From contig NZ_MUXT01000007.1 in NCBI RefSeq assembly GCF_002014965.1, forward strand, positions 1 through 50,487: a stretch of 50,487 nt of DNA, given 5' to 3'. The notes under the pieces were generated by a model. That model ran no database searches, was not told the origin of the DNA, and saw only the letters and a list, made by a program, of their open reading frames with translations. This DNA is from Moraxella canis (lineage in GTDB: Bacteria > Pseudomonadota > Gammaproteobacteria > Pseudomonadales > Moraxellaceae). This document shows, in pieces, positions 1 through 8,412 of this stretch; position 1 is the first letter of the stretch; each line of letters begins with the position of its first letter. The translations under genes were made by a program, and so were the position numbers.

Positions 1-476
1 TATAGGTTTTGAACAATACCAGATTTTAAAAAGGGCACACAAGCATACCATTCACTGCAGTCTTTGCCACGCTCACGGCGCATATAAAAATCCTCAACCA
101 TGCGCGCCTGCTGCTCGATGCCGTATGTCAAAAACGCCTTTCCTTGTATCCATTGATACCGATAGCGTCGGTTAAATAACGCCCGCCAAAACACCCTGAT
201 GCCTTGCTGCACCTGCCAGACATGCACCAGTTCATGAATGAGCCAAGCGCGCATCACCAAACTTTGAGATGAAAAATCTTCACAAAAATCTTTGGGATGA
301 AAATAGATATGACCATTAGGCGAGACAGCATAGCCTTGGATAACCCACCATGCGGTCTTTAGGCGAATATCATCCAGTTTGAGCGCATCACCAAACACGC
401 TGAGCGCCATTTGCCGCTCACCCAAGCTTAAGGGGCGAGACTGGGCAGGATAACGACATGGGCAGCTGATCTTCAT
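1..476 (-). CDS. HExxH metallopeptidase-like protein, partial (C-terminus outside window)
   Basis: An open frame starts at the ATG whose complement is 474-476 and runs off the left edge; about 158 residues are visible. A zinc-protease HExxH motif, HELVHVWQ, lies at about residues 81-88, preceded by an aromatic-rich stretch (TAWWVIQGYAV) and a YFHP segment. Glutamates E121 or E128 (GIEQQARMVEDF) could supply a third metal ligand. No signal peptide is visible, so it is probably cytoplasmic. It is divergent from rarA with a 78-bp gap. I recognise the motif but not a named family; proteins of this kind are often annotated as putative zinc proteases or Vgr-related proteins. The function is inferred from HExxH alone. 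Confidence 0.7.
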   Translation of the reverse strand, partial: MKISCPCRYPAQSRPLSLGERQMALSVFGDALKLDDIRLKTAWWVIQGYAVSPNGHIYFHPKDFCEDFSSQSLVMRAWLIHELVHVWQVQQGIRVFWRALFNRRYRYQWIQGKAFLTYGIEQQARMVEDFYMRRERGKDCSEWYACVPFLKSGIVQNL

Positions 477-503
477 AAATGACCGTCAAGACAGGATTGA
501 TTG

Positions 504-512
504 TGCTAAAAT
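504..512 (+). promoter_or_regulatory. rarA extended -10 promoter within a palindrome
   Basis: TGCTAAAAT (extended -10) lies 42 bp before the rarA ATG. It is embedded in a perfect palindrome, TTGTGCTA-AAA-TAGCACAA (501-519). No good -35 is visible 17 bp upstream, as expected for an extended -10 promoter. The palindrome could be an operator, but that is inference. Confidence 0.55.
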
Positions 513-554
513 AGCACAAAGCCAATCAAAATCCAACCTAGCAAAGAGACCCTC

Positions 555-1793
555 ATGACACCTCTTGCCGAACGCATGCGCCCAACCACCCTTGATGCCG
601 TCATCGGTCAAACTCATCTGCTCGGTGACGGCGCACCGATTTTTAATATCGTACGCCAAGGGTTTTTGCCATCTATGATTTTGCATGGATCGGCAGGGAT
701 TGGCAAAACGACGCTTGCGATGCTACTGGCTGATGCTGTTGGTCGTCCGTTTCGCCCTTTATCAGCGGTCAGTAGCGGCGTCAAAGAGCTCAGAGAAGTG
801 CTAAGATCGGACGATGGGCTATTTCATGAGCCGCCTGTCGTCTTTGTGGATGAGATTCATCGGTTTAATAAAGCGCAGCAAGATGCTTTATTACAAGCAG
901 TTGAGACAGGTGAGATCACTTTTATCGGTGCGACCACCGAAAATCCTTCTTTTAGCGTCAATAACGCGCTACTGTCACGCTGTCAGGTATATCGGCTTGA
1001 GCCTTTGAGTGATGATGAAATTCGCGCGCTCGTCGTGCGTGCAATACGACAAGACACCCTGCTAAAAACCAAAGACATTCAAATCAATGATCTAACGGCG
1101 CTCATTGACTTATCTCAAGGCGATGGCAGGCGCGCGCTGAATTTGCTTGAACTTGTGGCAGCAGCGCCTGAGCCGATCATCATCGATAACGCTTCTGTCG
1201 CTGCTGTGGCAGGTCAGTCCTTGGTGCGCTATGATAAATCTGGTGATGGTCACTACGATTTGATCTCTGCGATGATCAAATCCGTGCGCGGCTCGGATGC
1301 AGACGCGGCGGTGTACTGGATGGCTCGGATATTGGCGGCAGGTGAGGATCCCGCCTTTGTGGCAAGAAGGCTTGTGATCTTAGCTAGCGAAGACATCGGT
1401 CTTGCCAATCCTAATGCACTGCTCTTAGCGGATGCTGGGCTGCGCTCGGTTCAGTCCATCGGTATGCCTGAGGCGCGCATTATTTTGGGGCAAGTGATTA
1501 TCTATTTGGCAACTAGCCCAAAGTCAAATTCAAGCTACAACGCCATCAATCGCGCGCTCAAGCTTGCCGAAACCGATCAGTCTCCCGTCCCGCTACACCT
1601 AAGAAATGGTGTCACCAAGCTCATGCAAGCTGAAGGCTATGGCGCAGGCTACATCTACCCGCACGATTATCCCAATCACTATCACCCACAGCAGTATCTG
1701 CCCGATGCACTGATGGGCATGCGATTTTATGACTTTGCCGATAACCAAAAAGAGCAAGCCAGTTTTGCCTTTATTAATTGGCTAAAATCTTAA
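555..1793 (+). CDS. rarA: Replication-associated recombination protein A (AAA+ ATPase)
   Basis: RarA/MgsA is a clamp-loader-like AAA+ ATPase acting at stalled replication forks together with SSB and RecA. The 412 residues match the usual length. Walker A is GSAGIGKT at about 45-52 and Walker B is VVFVDEIHRF at about 95-104, followed by NKAQQDALLQ. The arginine-finger/sensor region reads GATTENPSF and LLSRC. The C-terminal part (EDIGLANPNAL, then GYGAGYIYPHDYPN) is the RarA tetramerisation domain. The start has the family-typical MTPLAERMRP and an AAAGAG ribosome site. Transcription is plus strand, which on this side of oriC is opposite to replication, unlike most nearby genes. Confidence 0.96.
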   Translation: MTPLAERMRPTTLDAVIGQTHLLGDGAPIFNIVRQGFLPSMILHGSAGIGKTTLAMLLADAVGRPFRPLSAVSSGVKELREVLRSDDGLFHEPPVVFVDEIHRFNKAQQDALLQAVETGEITFIGATTENPSFSVNNALLSRCQVYRLEPLSDDEIRALVVRAIRQDTLLKTKDIQINDLTALIDLSQGDGRRALNLLELVAAAPEPIIIDNASVAAVAGQSLVRYDKSGDGHYDLISAMIKSVRGSDADAAVYWMARILAAGEDPAFVARRLVILASEDIGLANPNALLLADAGLRSVQSIGMPEARIILGQVIIYLATSPKSNSSYNAINRALKLAETDQSPVPLHLRNGVTKLMQAEGYGAGYIYPHDYPNHYHPQQYLPDALMGMRFYDFADNQKEQASFAFINWLKS

Positions 1794-1867
1794 ACGCCAA
1801 ATCTGCCCATCTTCATAGCCCAATGCCTTTATAAAATCAAATCTGCCCCCATAGTTGATGGCAAATA

Positions 1868-1876
1868 TGCTAAGAT
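1868..1876 (+). promoter_or_regulatory. ribB extended -10 promoter
   Basis: TGCTAAGAT lies 26 bp before the ribB ATG and has the TGn extended -10 form used elsewhere in the window. The rarA-ribB gap (109 bp) has no room for, and no trace of, an FMN riboswitch. Confidence 0.45.
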
Positions 1877-1902
1877 AACCCAAATCCCAACAAGAGAACA
1901 TT

Positions 1903-2997
1903 ATGGCTTTAAATACTATTCCTGAAATCATCGAAGACATCAAAGCAGGAAAAATGGTCATCTTAATGGATGACGAAGACCGCGAAAATGAAGGCGATTT
2001 GATCATGGCGGCAAATCACATTACGCCTGAGGCGATTAACTTTATGATCACGCACGCACGCGGTTTGGTGTGCCTAACCTTGACCGAAGCGCGCTGTCAG
2101 CAGCTTGAGCTGCCTTTGATGAGCGATAAAAATGGCGCAAAATTCAGCACCAATTTCACCTTATCCATCGAAGCTGCTGAAGGCGTCACCACAGGCATCT
2201 CGGCATCTGATCGTGCGCGTACTGTCCAAGCCGCCGTCGCAGCCAATGCCAAGCCAACCGACATCGTCCAACCAGGGCATATTTTCCCCATCATGGCTCG
2301 AAAAGGGGGCGTACTACACCGTGCAGGTCACACCGAAGCAGGCTGTGATTTGGCGCGTCTGGCAGGGCTTGAGCCCGCTTCGGTCATCGTTGAGATCATC
2401 AAGCCAGATGGCGAAATGGCGCGCCGCGATGACTTAGAAATATTTGCCAAAGAACACGGCTTAAAAATTGGCACCATCGCTGATTTGATCCAATATCGCA
2501 TGGCAACAGAACAAACCGTCAGCGAAGTTGAGCACTTTGCCGTCCAAACCGAACATGGAGACTTTACCGCCTATCGTTTCAGTGAGTTTGGTTCAGATGA
2601 TGTTCATTTGGCATTTGTCAAAGGCAAGCCTACTGGCGGCGTCAGCACAGTGCGCGTACATAGCTTTTCGCCCATGAAAGACTTATTTGGGATTCATACC
2701 AGCGGCAGCCGCTGGAATATCCAAAATGCATTGGCAGAGATCGCCACCGCAGAGCATGGTGTGCTGGTATGGATCGGTCATGATGATGCGCTCAATCTTG
2801 CTGATGGCTTTGAGGCGCTTAAAGATAAACACTCTACAGCTTCACCAACTCGCCGCGCACCTTATCAGACCATTGGGGTTGGCGCGCAGATCCTCAAACA
2901 CCTAGGCGTCAAGGACATGCGCCTGTTATCAAGCCCAATCAAATTCAATGCCCTGTCAGGATTTGATTTGAATGTGGTTGAAACGGTAGATAAATAA
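1903..2997 (+). CDS. ribB: 3,4-dihydroxy-2-butanone-4-phosphate synthase with degenerate GTP cyclohydrolase II-like domain
   Basis: The N-terminal half (about 1-205) is DHBP synthase, which turns ribulose 5-phosphate into the four-carbon riboflavin precursor. The acidic metal loop MDDEDRENEGDL and the RAGHTEAGCDLARLAG motif are intact. The C-terminal half (about 206-364) aligns in outline with GTP cyclohydrolase II (VRVHSFSPMKDLFG) but lacks the three zinc cysteines: the expected SLRCDCG is replaced by GIHTSGS. The EGRGIGL catalytic segment is also missing. Such RibBX-type hybrids are known to retain only DHBP synthase activity, so GTP cyclohydrolase must come from a separate ribA outside the window. 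RNA hairpin 3003-3030 ends the transcript. Confidence 0.94.
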   Translation: MALNTIPEIIEDIKAGKMVILMDDEDRENEGDLIMAANHITPEAINFMITHARGLVCLTLTEARCQQLELPLMSDKNGAKFSTNFTLSIEAAEGVTTGISASDRARTVQAAVAANAKPTDIVQPGHIFPIMARKGGVLHRAGHTEAGCDLARLAGLEPASVIVEIIKPDGEMARRDDLEIFAKEHGLKIGTIADLIQYRMATEQTVSEVEHFAVQTEHGDFTAYRFSEFGSDDVHLAFVKGKPTGGVSTVRVHSFSPMKDLFGIHTSGSRWNIQNALAEIATAEHGVLVWIGHDDALNLADGFEALKDKHSTASPTRRAPYQTIGVGAQILKHLGVKDMRLLSSPIKFNALSGFDLNVVETVDK

Positions 2998-3002
2998 TCA
3001 TT

Positions 3003-3030
3003 AAACAGCCCTTGATATCGAGGGCTGTTT
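3003..3030 (+). terminator. Rho-independent terminator after ribB
   Basis: Stem AAACAGCCCT (3003-3012) and AGGGCTGTTT (3021-3030) with an 8-nt loop, directly after the ribB stop. The T-run is short (TTT), so strength is moderate. Confidence 0.75.
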
Positions 3031-3151
3031 GATAAGCTTAAGCAAGAATACTCACACACGCTATACTTCATTTACAGGATTATAAACCATTTTACCGGTA
3101 GTAATCGCTATAATGGTTGTCAAAGTAATTATTATAACTAAGGAAATGGCG

Positions 3152-3412
3152 ATGTTTTCAATGATTTGGGTGTTGATTGTGGGTTTTGTTGTGGGATTAT
3201 TGGCGCGAGCACTCAAGCCTGGTGCTGATAGTATGGGATGGATACTGACCATAATTTTGGGCATTGCAGGAGCATATGTCGGTGCATTCATTGCAGGTAT
3301 GATAGGGGTTAATGCGCATTCAGGGTTTAGCTATTTGATCTTTTCTGTGATCGGTGCGATGATTTTATTATTTATTTATGAAATTTTGTCAGGCAAACGC
3401 CGTCTAAAATAA
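3152..3412 (+). CDS. GlsB/YeaQ/YmgE-type small membrane protein
   Basis: A small hydrophobic protein (86 residues from the chosen start) with three predicted membrane segments: about MIWVLIVGFVVGLLA, ILTIILGIAGAYVGAFIAGM and YLIFSVIGAMILLFIYEIL. The spacing and the Gly-rich pattern GIAGAYVGAFIAG are typical of the transglycosylase-associated/GlsB family. These proteins are linked to stress responses in several bacteria but lack a firm biochemical role. The frame is open from 3113. I chose ATG 3152 because AAGGA lies about 8 bp upstream and the protein then starts immediately before its first membrane helix. It is flanked by hairpins on both sides, so it is probably its own transcript. Confidence 0.85.
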   Translation: MFSMIWVLIVGFVVGLLARALKPGADSMGWILTIILGIAGAYVGAFIAGMIGVNAHSGFSYLIFSVIGAMILLFIYEILSGKRRLK

Positions 3413-3428
3413 TCTTGGATGTTCAGCA

Positions 3429-3453
3429 AAAAAGCACCTGATGGGTGCTTTTT
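3429..3453. terminator. Bidirectional terminator between glsB-like gene and tsaC
   Basis: AAAAAGCACC (3429-3438) pairs with GGTGCTTTTT (3444-3453). It has A/T flanks on both sides, so it can stop transcripts arriving from either convergent gene. Confidence 0.85.
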
Positions 3454-3480
3454 CATTTTAGGCTGACCTTCATGACTTAT

Positions 3481-4095
3481 CTATCTTAAGATATCACCTG
3501 TTAACAGATCCTTAATACAGCTTGGCTGATCAAAGCCCAACCCATCCACATCCAAGTAAGCGATTTGATCGCCAAAATATTCCATTGCTTGTGTCAAATT
3601 TTGGGCGGGCGCTTGCCCAGCAGGATTACAGCTAGTTGACACCAAAAAGCCATAAGGGTTAGCAGGTGAGATCAAGGCTTGGCATACATCCTTTAATAAA
3701 GGATGCGTGGTGATGCGCACCGCCAAAGTGTCATGTGCGCCGATCAGCACTGAGGGTAATGCCGACGGCTCAATGGGCACAAGCCATGTCAAGGCGCGGG
3801 AATGTTGCTGCGCAAACTCATCCGAGAATGTTTGCATATGATCAATTAAAGAGGTTTCATGTGAAACATTCAATAAAGGTTTTAAGCGTTCGGCAGAATC
3901 TGTCAACACAATCAAACCTTTACCAATATCACGGTGCTTAAGATTGATGACTTGATGAATGGCGTCAGCATTGAGTGCATCACAGCCAAGCCCCCAGACG
4001 CTTTCGCTAGGATATGCCAGCACACCGCCTGTCTGCAAATAGCTGGCAGCCAAATCCAGCTCATCAGCCACAAAAATTGGTTTAGACCCTACCAT
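3481..4095 (-). CDS. tsaC: Threonylcarbamoyl-AMP synthase
   Basis: TsaC (YrdC/Sua5 family) makes threonylcarbamoyl-AMP from threonine, bicarbonate and ATP, the first step of the t6A37 modification of ANN-decoding tRNAs. The 204 residues cover the single YrdC domain. Visible family features are GGVLAYPSESVWGLGCDA near the N-terminus, the KxR element KHRDIGKGLIVL, and the C-terminal LVSTSCNPAGQAPA. The start codon overlaps the end of dprA by 14 bp, giving tight coupling in a thrC-dprA-tsaC operon; dprA next to tsaC is common in proteobacteria. A parS-like palindrome lies inside the gene (3853-3868), encoding NVSHET. Confidence 0.93.
   Translation of the reverse strand: MVGSKPIFVADELDLAASYLQTGGVLAYPSESVWGLGCDALNADAIHQVINLKHRDIGKGLIVLTDSAERLKPLLNVSHETSLIDHMQTFSDEFAQQHSRALTWLVPIEPSALPSVLIGAHDTLAVRITTHPLLKDVCQALISPANPYGFLVSTSCNPAGQAPAQNLTQAMEYFGDQIAYLDVDGLGFDQPSCIKDLLTGDILR
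3853..3868. other. parS-like site 1 (within tsaC)
   Basis: GGTTTCATGTGAAACA differs from the ParB consensus TGTTTCACGTGAAACA at positions 1 and 8. Confidence 0.6.
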
Positions 4096-5326
4096 AGCGT
4101 CCCCCTACCTGCTTGATCAAGCCCAATATCTCAAGCTCCATCAGTTCTGCTAATAGACTGCCGGTCTCTTTTTGACTGCTAATAACAAGCTGATCCAGAT
4201 CGCAAGGCTCGCCAATCAAAGCATATAAATCCGCCAAATGCTCTGGCACAAAGGCAGTGTGAGCGGTGGGCGGCAGACTATTGATAACTGCCTGTGGGCT
4301 TGGGTTTGTCAAAGTATCTGTGTCAGAGACTTGGGATGAGCGAGTGCTTAACTGACTTGACTCTTCGCTAAATATTGACATACCTTGGCTAAAGCTTTTT
4401 GGTAAGGCATTAAAAAACTCTTGATCCTGCTGACTTAGATCTTCTAAAATTTGATCAGGATGGTATATCAATGTCGCCCCTTCACGAATCAGATGCAGGC
4501 AGCCTTCGGCATTAGAATTGTGAATGTGGCTTGGTACCGCAAACACCTGCTTGCCTTGTTCTGCTGAGAGACGAGCCGTAATCAAAGAGCCACTTTGAAG
4601 CGCCGCTTCCGTAACCACTGTGGCAAGTGATAGACCTGCCACCAGACGATTACGGCGGGGAAAAGTGTGTTTGCTGGCTGGTGTCGCAGGCAAAAGCTCA
4701 CTGACCAAGCAGCCGCCATCTTCGATGATCTGGGCAAAAAGCGCATTGTGATTGCGTGGATAGCACACATCGATGCCCGTTCCCATGACACCCACAGTAC
4801 GACCCGATAAGGCAGGTAATTGAGACAGCGCGCCCAGATGCGCCTGCTTATCGACGCCTTGCGCCAGACCACTGGTGACGGTATACCCTGACTGGACAAG
4901 ATACTGCGCCAAATCAAAAGTGATTTTTTGGGCGGCTTCAGTCGGCGATCGACTACCCACGATGGCAATCTGGCGGTCTTTAAGGCGCGCCAAATGACCA
5001 CGATAAAAAAGTACCGGCGGCGGATCGTAGATACTTTTTAGTGCATCGGGATAATCTTCATCGCCCACATAGCTGATGCCGTATATCTTAAGAGCCACAT
5101 CTTGGTGAACTTTATCAAGAAAAGCCAACACATCTTTGGCATCTTGCCAGCGCTTGATATGCGCCGCATGGATGCCAAGCGATTGCCAAGCACCTTGAGT
5201 TTGGTTCAATGCAGACGCTGCGTCGCCATAATGATTGGCAAGCTTATAATATGAGATCAACGAAGTATTGGTCACATACCACAAGGCAAGCATCGACTGC
5301 TTAGGTGTTAGTGATGAATAGCTCAT
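4082..5326 (-). CDS. dprA: DNA processing protein DprA
   Basis: DprA binds incoming single-stranded DNA during natural transformation and loads RecA. The 414 residues span three parts. There is an N-terminal helical region. The central Rossmann fold carries VGSRSPTEAAQ, VTSGLAQGVDKQAH, GTGIDVCYPRNH, FPRRNRLVAGLS and SLITARLSAEQGKQVFAVP. A C-terminal winged-helix domain (about 355-414, ending LEILGLIKQVGGRYGRV) follows a low-complexity Ser/Thr linker. The frame also has a TTG at 5329 inside TGATTGATG, directly touching the thrC stop; I chose ATG 5326. The gene sits between thrC and tsaC with no gap. Its presence suggests competence, as is usual in Moraxella. Confidence 0.96.
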   Translation of the reverse strand: MSYSSLTPKQSMLALWYVTNTSLISYYKLANHYGDAASALNQTQGAWQSLGIHAAHIKRWQDAKDVLAFLDKVHQDVALKIYGISYVGDEDYPDALKSIYDPPPVLFYRGHLARLKDRQIAIVGSRSPTEAAQKITFDLAQYLVQSGYTVTSGLAQGVDKQAHLGALSQLPALSGRTVGVMGTGIDVCYPRNHNALFAQIIEDGGCLVSELLPATPASKHTFPRRNRLVAGLSLATVVTEAALQSGSLITARLSAEQGKQVFAVPSHIHNSNAEGCLHLIREGATLIYHPDQILEDLSQQDQEFFNALPKSFSQGMSIFSEESSQLSTRSSQVSDTDTLTNPSPQAVINSLPPTAHTAFVPEHLADLYALIGEPCDLDQLVISSQKETGSLLAELMELEILGLIKQVGGRYGRV

Positions 5327-5329
5327 CAA

Positions 5330-6745
5330 TCAGCGCGCAGCGACATGTTGCTCAATCAATGCCGCCACCGCCTGAGCATCGTTCGGCACCACGGTGACAT
5401 ATTGAGGTTTATCTTCTAAGCCTTGGGTGTGTTCAGGACGCGGCAAGGTCATCTCGCCTACCGCCTCCACAATGGTTTCTTGGAACTTAGCAGGCAATGC
5501 TGTTTCGGCAACCAAAATCACCTCATCTGCTTTTTGTACTTCAAGCGCCACTTTTACCCCATCAGCGGTGTGCGGATCGATCAATCGGTGCGTGTCATCA
5601 TAGACTTTTTTGATCGTTGCCAAGCGGTCTTGGTGCGTGGATTTACCGGCAATAAATCCAAATTTTTTATTCACCAGGTTTAGATTATCCGACAAATCAA
5701 ACCCCTTGCCACTTTTGACATCACCGAATAATTTGGCGACCTGTGCACTATCCTTATCAAGCAGCAAAAACACAAAACGCTCAAAGTTGGACGCTTTTGA
5801 AATATCCATCGATGGGCTAGACGTGACATAGGTTTCGCTTGAAGTGCGCGGCGTATATTTGCCCGTATTAAAAAATTCATTCAAGACGTCATTTTCATTG
5901 GTTGCGACGATCAATCGATCGATCGGCAAGCCCATTTCGCGTGCGATATGACCAGCACAAATATTGCCAAAGTTCCCAGAAGGCACACAAAAACTGATCT
6001 TTTGGCTATTATCGGTAGTTGCACCAAAATAACCTTTAAAATAGTACACAATTTGCGCCAAAATACGACCCCAGTTGATCGAATTGACCGTGCCTAAGCT
6101 ATATTTAGCCTTAAATTCTGCATCTTCTTGAAGGGCTTTGACGATATCTTGACAGTCGTCAAACATCCCCTCCACCGCGATATTGTGAATATTAGCATCA
6201 TCCAAGCTATACATCTGCGCCCGCTGAAAAGCACTCATCTTACCCTCAGGCGACATCATGAAAACTTCGATATTGTCCTTACCACGTAGCGCATATTCAG
6301 CTGCACTGCCTGTATCACCAGATGTAGCGCCGATGATAGTAAGGCGCTCGTTTTTTTGTTTGAGCACATACTCAAACGCATTACCCAAAAACTGCATGGC
6401 AATGTCTTTAAAAGCAAGCGTCGGACCATTTGACAGCTCAAGCAGTGCCAACCGATCATAAAGACGCGTCACAGGCGTAATGTCCTCACTGCCAAATGCT
6501 GCTTGAGTGTAAGTTTTATTGATAATATTTTTTAAATCATCTGAAGGAATATCAGTCACAAACAGCGACATGATCTCAAAGGCAAGCTCGGTATAGCTAA
6601 GCTTTCGCCATTTTTCCAAAGTGGCTTCATCAATGCTTGGATAAGTTTCAGGCAGCATCAGACCCCCATCAGGCGCAAGCCCCATCAAAAGTACATCGCT
6701 AAACTGCATCGGCTGAGTCTTGCCGCGGGTACTGATATATTGCAT
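5330..6745 (-). CDS. thrC: Threonine synthase
   Basis: ThrC is a PLP enzyme converting O-phosphohomoserine to threonine, the last step of the pathway. Its 471 residues are typical of the longer proteobacterial/fungal class. The PLP lysine is K113 in NGPTLAFKDIAMQFLG, and the phosphate-binding loop is GATSGDTGSAAEYA. Other family blocks are NSINWGRILAQIVYYF and VPSGNFGNICAGHIA. It is the first gene of the thrC-dprA-tsaC operon. The hom gene that often precedes thrC is absent; a 323-bp gap lies upstream. Start MQYISTRGK is family-typical. Confidence 0.97.
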   Translation of the reverse strand: MQYISTRGKTQPMQFSDVLLMGLAPDGGLMLPETYPSIDEATLEKWRKLSYTELAFEIMSLFVTDIPSDDLKNIINKTYTQAAFGSEDITPVTRLYDRLALLELSNGPTLAFKDIAMQFLGNAFEYVLKQKNERLTIIGATSGDTGSAAEYALRGKDNIEVFMMSPEGKMSAFQRAQMYSLDDANIHNIAVEGMFDDCQDIVKALQEDAEFKAKYSLGTVNSINWGRILAQIVYYFKGYFGATTDNSQKISFCVPSGNFGNICAGHIAREMGLPIDRLIVATNENDVLNEFFNTGKYTPRTSSETYVTSSPSMDISKASNFERFVFLLLDKDSAQVAKLFGDVKSGKGFDLSDNLNLVNKKFGFIAGKSTHQDRLATIKKVYDDTHRLIDPHTADGVKVALEVQKADEVILVAETALPAKFQETIVEAVGEMTLPRPEHTQGLEDKPQYVTVVPNDAQAVAALIEQHVAAR

Positions 6746-7068
6746 AAAAACTCCAACTGTCTTAATGTCTTAACGATAAATTGAGCTAATTTTAGCACAA
6801 ATTTTCAGCGATTGGCGAACTATCGACGGACTGATGATCGCGCCACTTTTTTTTATGATTAACACCGATACACCGTCAATTTTAAATGTTGCCAATTTAG
6901 CCATATGTTTAAAATATTTAATTCGATCTGTTTAAGTGTTATGATCACCGATCAATAAGCTATTTAAGATACGGATTAAAGTTAGCGCCCAAAACCCAAT
7001 TAATCATCTAAAGCCTTATGGTCAGTATTTACCAACCTATCTAAGTCGCATTTATAAAACGGTCATTA
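6746..7068. other. 323-bp intergenic region, thrC-rsmB
   Basis: No gene is supported here. On the minus strand it holds the probable thrC promoter (complement of 6789-6797, TGCTAAAAT). A plus-strand extended -10-like element, TGTTATGAT (6937-6945), has no recognisable gene after it. No terminator-grade hairpin follows the rsmB start side. Confidence 0.5.
6789..6797 (-). promoter_or_regulatory. thrC extended -10 promoter
   Basis: The minus strand reads TTGTGCTAAAATTAGC, with TGCTAAAAT 43 bp before the thrC ATG. It is the same motif as at rarA and guaA. Confidence 0.5.
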
Positions 7069-8412
7069 TTATGCAGTTTTGGTCAGCAAAGCATAATAAA
7101 AGCCATCGCCACCTTTAGTATCCAAAGGCAAGCATTGATAGCCTATGTGCTGCTTGATTTGATGCGGCAAGCCAAGGTCAAAAGGCATGGCTTGCGCATC
7201 ATTATGAACTGCCATAAAATCACTGATTTGCATCTCGTTTTCAGCCTTTAGGATCGAGCACGTCACATACAAAAGCACGCCGCCAACTTTTAGCTGCGAC
7301 CAAAGATTATCTAATATGGCTCTTTGTAATTGAACGGTAGTCTCAACATCTTGTGCTTGCCTTAATAGTCCAATATCTGGATGGCGACGCAAGACACCTG
7401 TGGCGGTGCAGGGCGCATCAAGCAAAATCACATCAAATGAGTGATCTGAGCGCCAAGAGGTGCCGTCAGCAGGGATCACTGAAATATTTTGTGTATCAAA
7501 CTTAAGGCGACTGATGTTTTCGTGGACTCTTTTTAATCGAGCGCTTTCACTGTCAACGGCGGTCAGATGTTTCATGTGAAACATCTCAAGCAAATGCGTG
7601 GTTTTACCCCCTGGGGCGCAGCACATATCTAAGACTGATAAATTGTCGCTTTGCGCTTGTAGAGTAGGGGTTAACAAAAACCCTGCCAACTGCGCATGCG
7701 CATCCTGGATAGACACCCATCCTGCATCAAAATAAGGCAATTCACTGATTTTCACACCGCCATCTAGCCTGATGGCTTCTGCCTGATCATATCCAAGCGA
7801 TACCACGCTGTGCTGGATATGATGCTCATCTAAAATCTGAGAATAAGAGGCGACATCTGAAAACTTAGTATTAACTCTTAAAAAAATAGGCGCGGCAAAT
7901 CTAAGTGCTCTGCCTAACTCATCATAATACCCACCCCAGTCTTGTTTGAGCTGCTTAGCCAACCAATTTGGCAAACTGTGATTTTTGTTGACTTTTTTGG
8001 TGAATTTGTCTTTTGACTTTTGGGTTTTTCGAAGAATGGCATTGACAAGCCCTGCGCCATGCCCTTTACCAAGCTGCTTTAATGCCTCGACCGTGTCATT
8101 AATCGCTGCATATTCTGGGGTATTCATATAGATCAGTTGGTACAAACCGATATTTATGGCAGCCTGCACCCCTTGATCCGTCACAGGATTTTCAATCAAG
8201 CTTTCAGAAATTCTAGATAATGCCCACCACTGGCGCAAGGTGCCTAGTAGCAGTTCATGCACAAATCCTCGGCTACTCACCTCTGTTGATTCTAGTAAAG
8301 GATCAAGCAGCTCTGATAGTGATTTACCATTTAAAATTTCTTCAATAACTAATATCACTTTTGATCGAGATGAAAGCTCATGATTTTGTAGTTTTTTTAT
8401 ATTATTTGTCAT
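7069..8412 (-). CDS. rsmB: 16S rRNA (cytosine-967-C5)-methyltransferase
   Basis: RsmB methylates C967 of 16S rRNA using SAM. The N-terminal part (about 1-150) is the NusB-like RNA-binding domain (VHELLLGTLRQWW, NIGLYQLIYM, KGHGAGLVNAILRK). The C-terminal catalytic domain carries the SAM motif LDMCCAPGGKTTHLLE, motif IV LDAPCTATGVLRRHPD with its cysteine, and the nucleophile motif YVTCSIL. Length (447) is normal. The start overlaps the fmt stop by 11 bp, the widespread fmt-rsmB pair. A near-perfect parS palindrome lies in the segment encoding MFHMKH (7568-7583), between the SAM motif and the next strand. Confidence 0.96.
   Translation of the reverse strand: MTNNIKKLQNHELSSRSKVILVIEEILNGKSLSELLDPLLESTEVSSRGFVHELLLGTLRQWWALSRISESLIENPVTDQGVQAAINIGLYQLIYMNTPEYAAINDTVEALKQLGKGHGAGLVNAILRKTQKSKDKFTKKVNKNHSLPNWLAKQLKQDWGGYYDELGRALRFAAPIFLRVNTKFSDVASYSQILDEHHIQHSVVSLGYDQAEAIRLDGGVKISELPYFDAGWVSIQDAHAQLAGFLLTPTLQAQSDNLSVLDMCCAPGGKTTHLLEMFHMKHLTAVDSESARLKRVHENISRLKFDTQNISVIPADGTSWRSDHSFDVILLDAPCTATGVLRRHPDIGLLRQAQDVETTVQLQRAILDNLWSQLKVGGVLLYVTCSILKAENEMQISDFMAVHNDAQAMPFDLGLPHQIKQHIGYQCLPLDTKGGDGFYYALLTKTA
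7568..7583. other. parS-like site 2 (within rsmB)
   Basis: TGTTTCATGTGAAACA, one mismatch to consensus (position 8). The symmetry extends to 10-bp arms, AGATGTTTCA and TGAAACATCT (7565-7586). Confidence 0.75.

Noticed and set aside
1794..1902. Possible FMN riboswitch before ribB
   Set aside because: The gap is too short and none of the RFN element blocks is visible.
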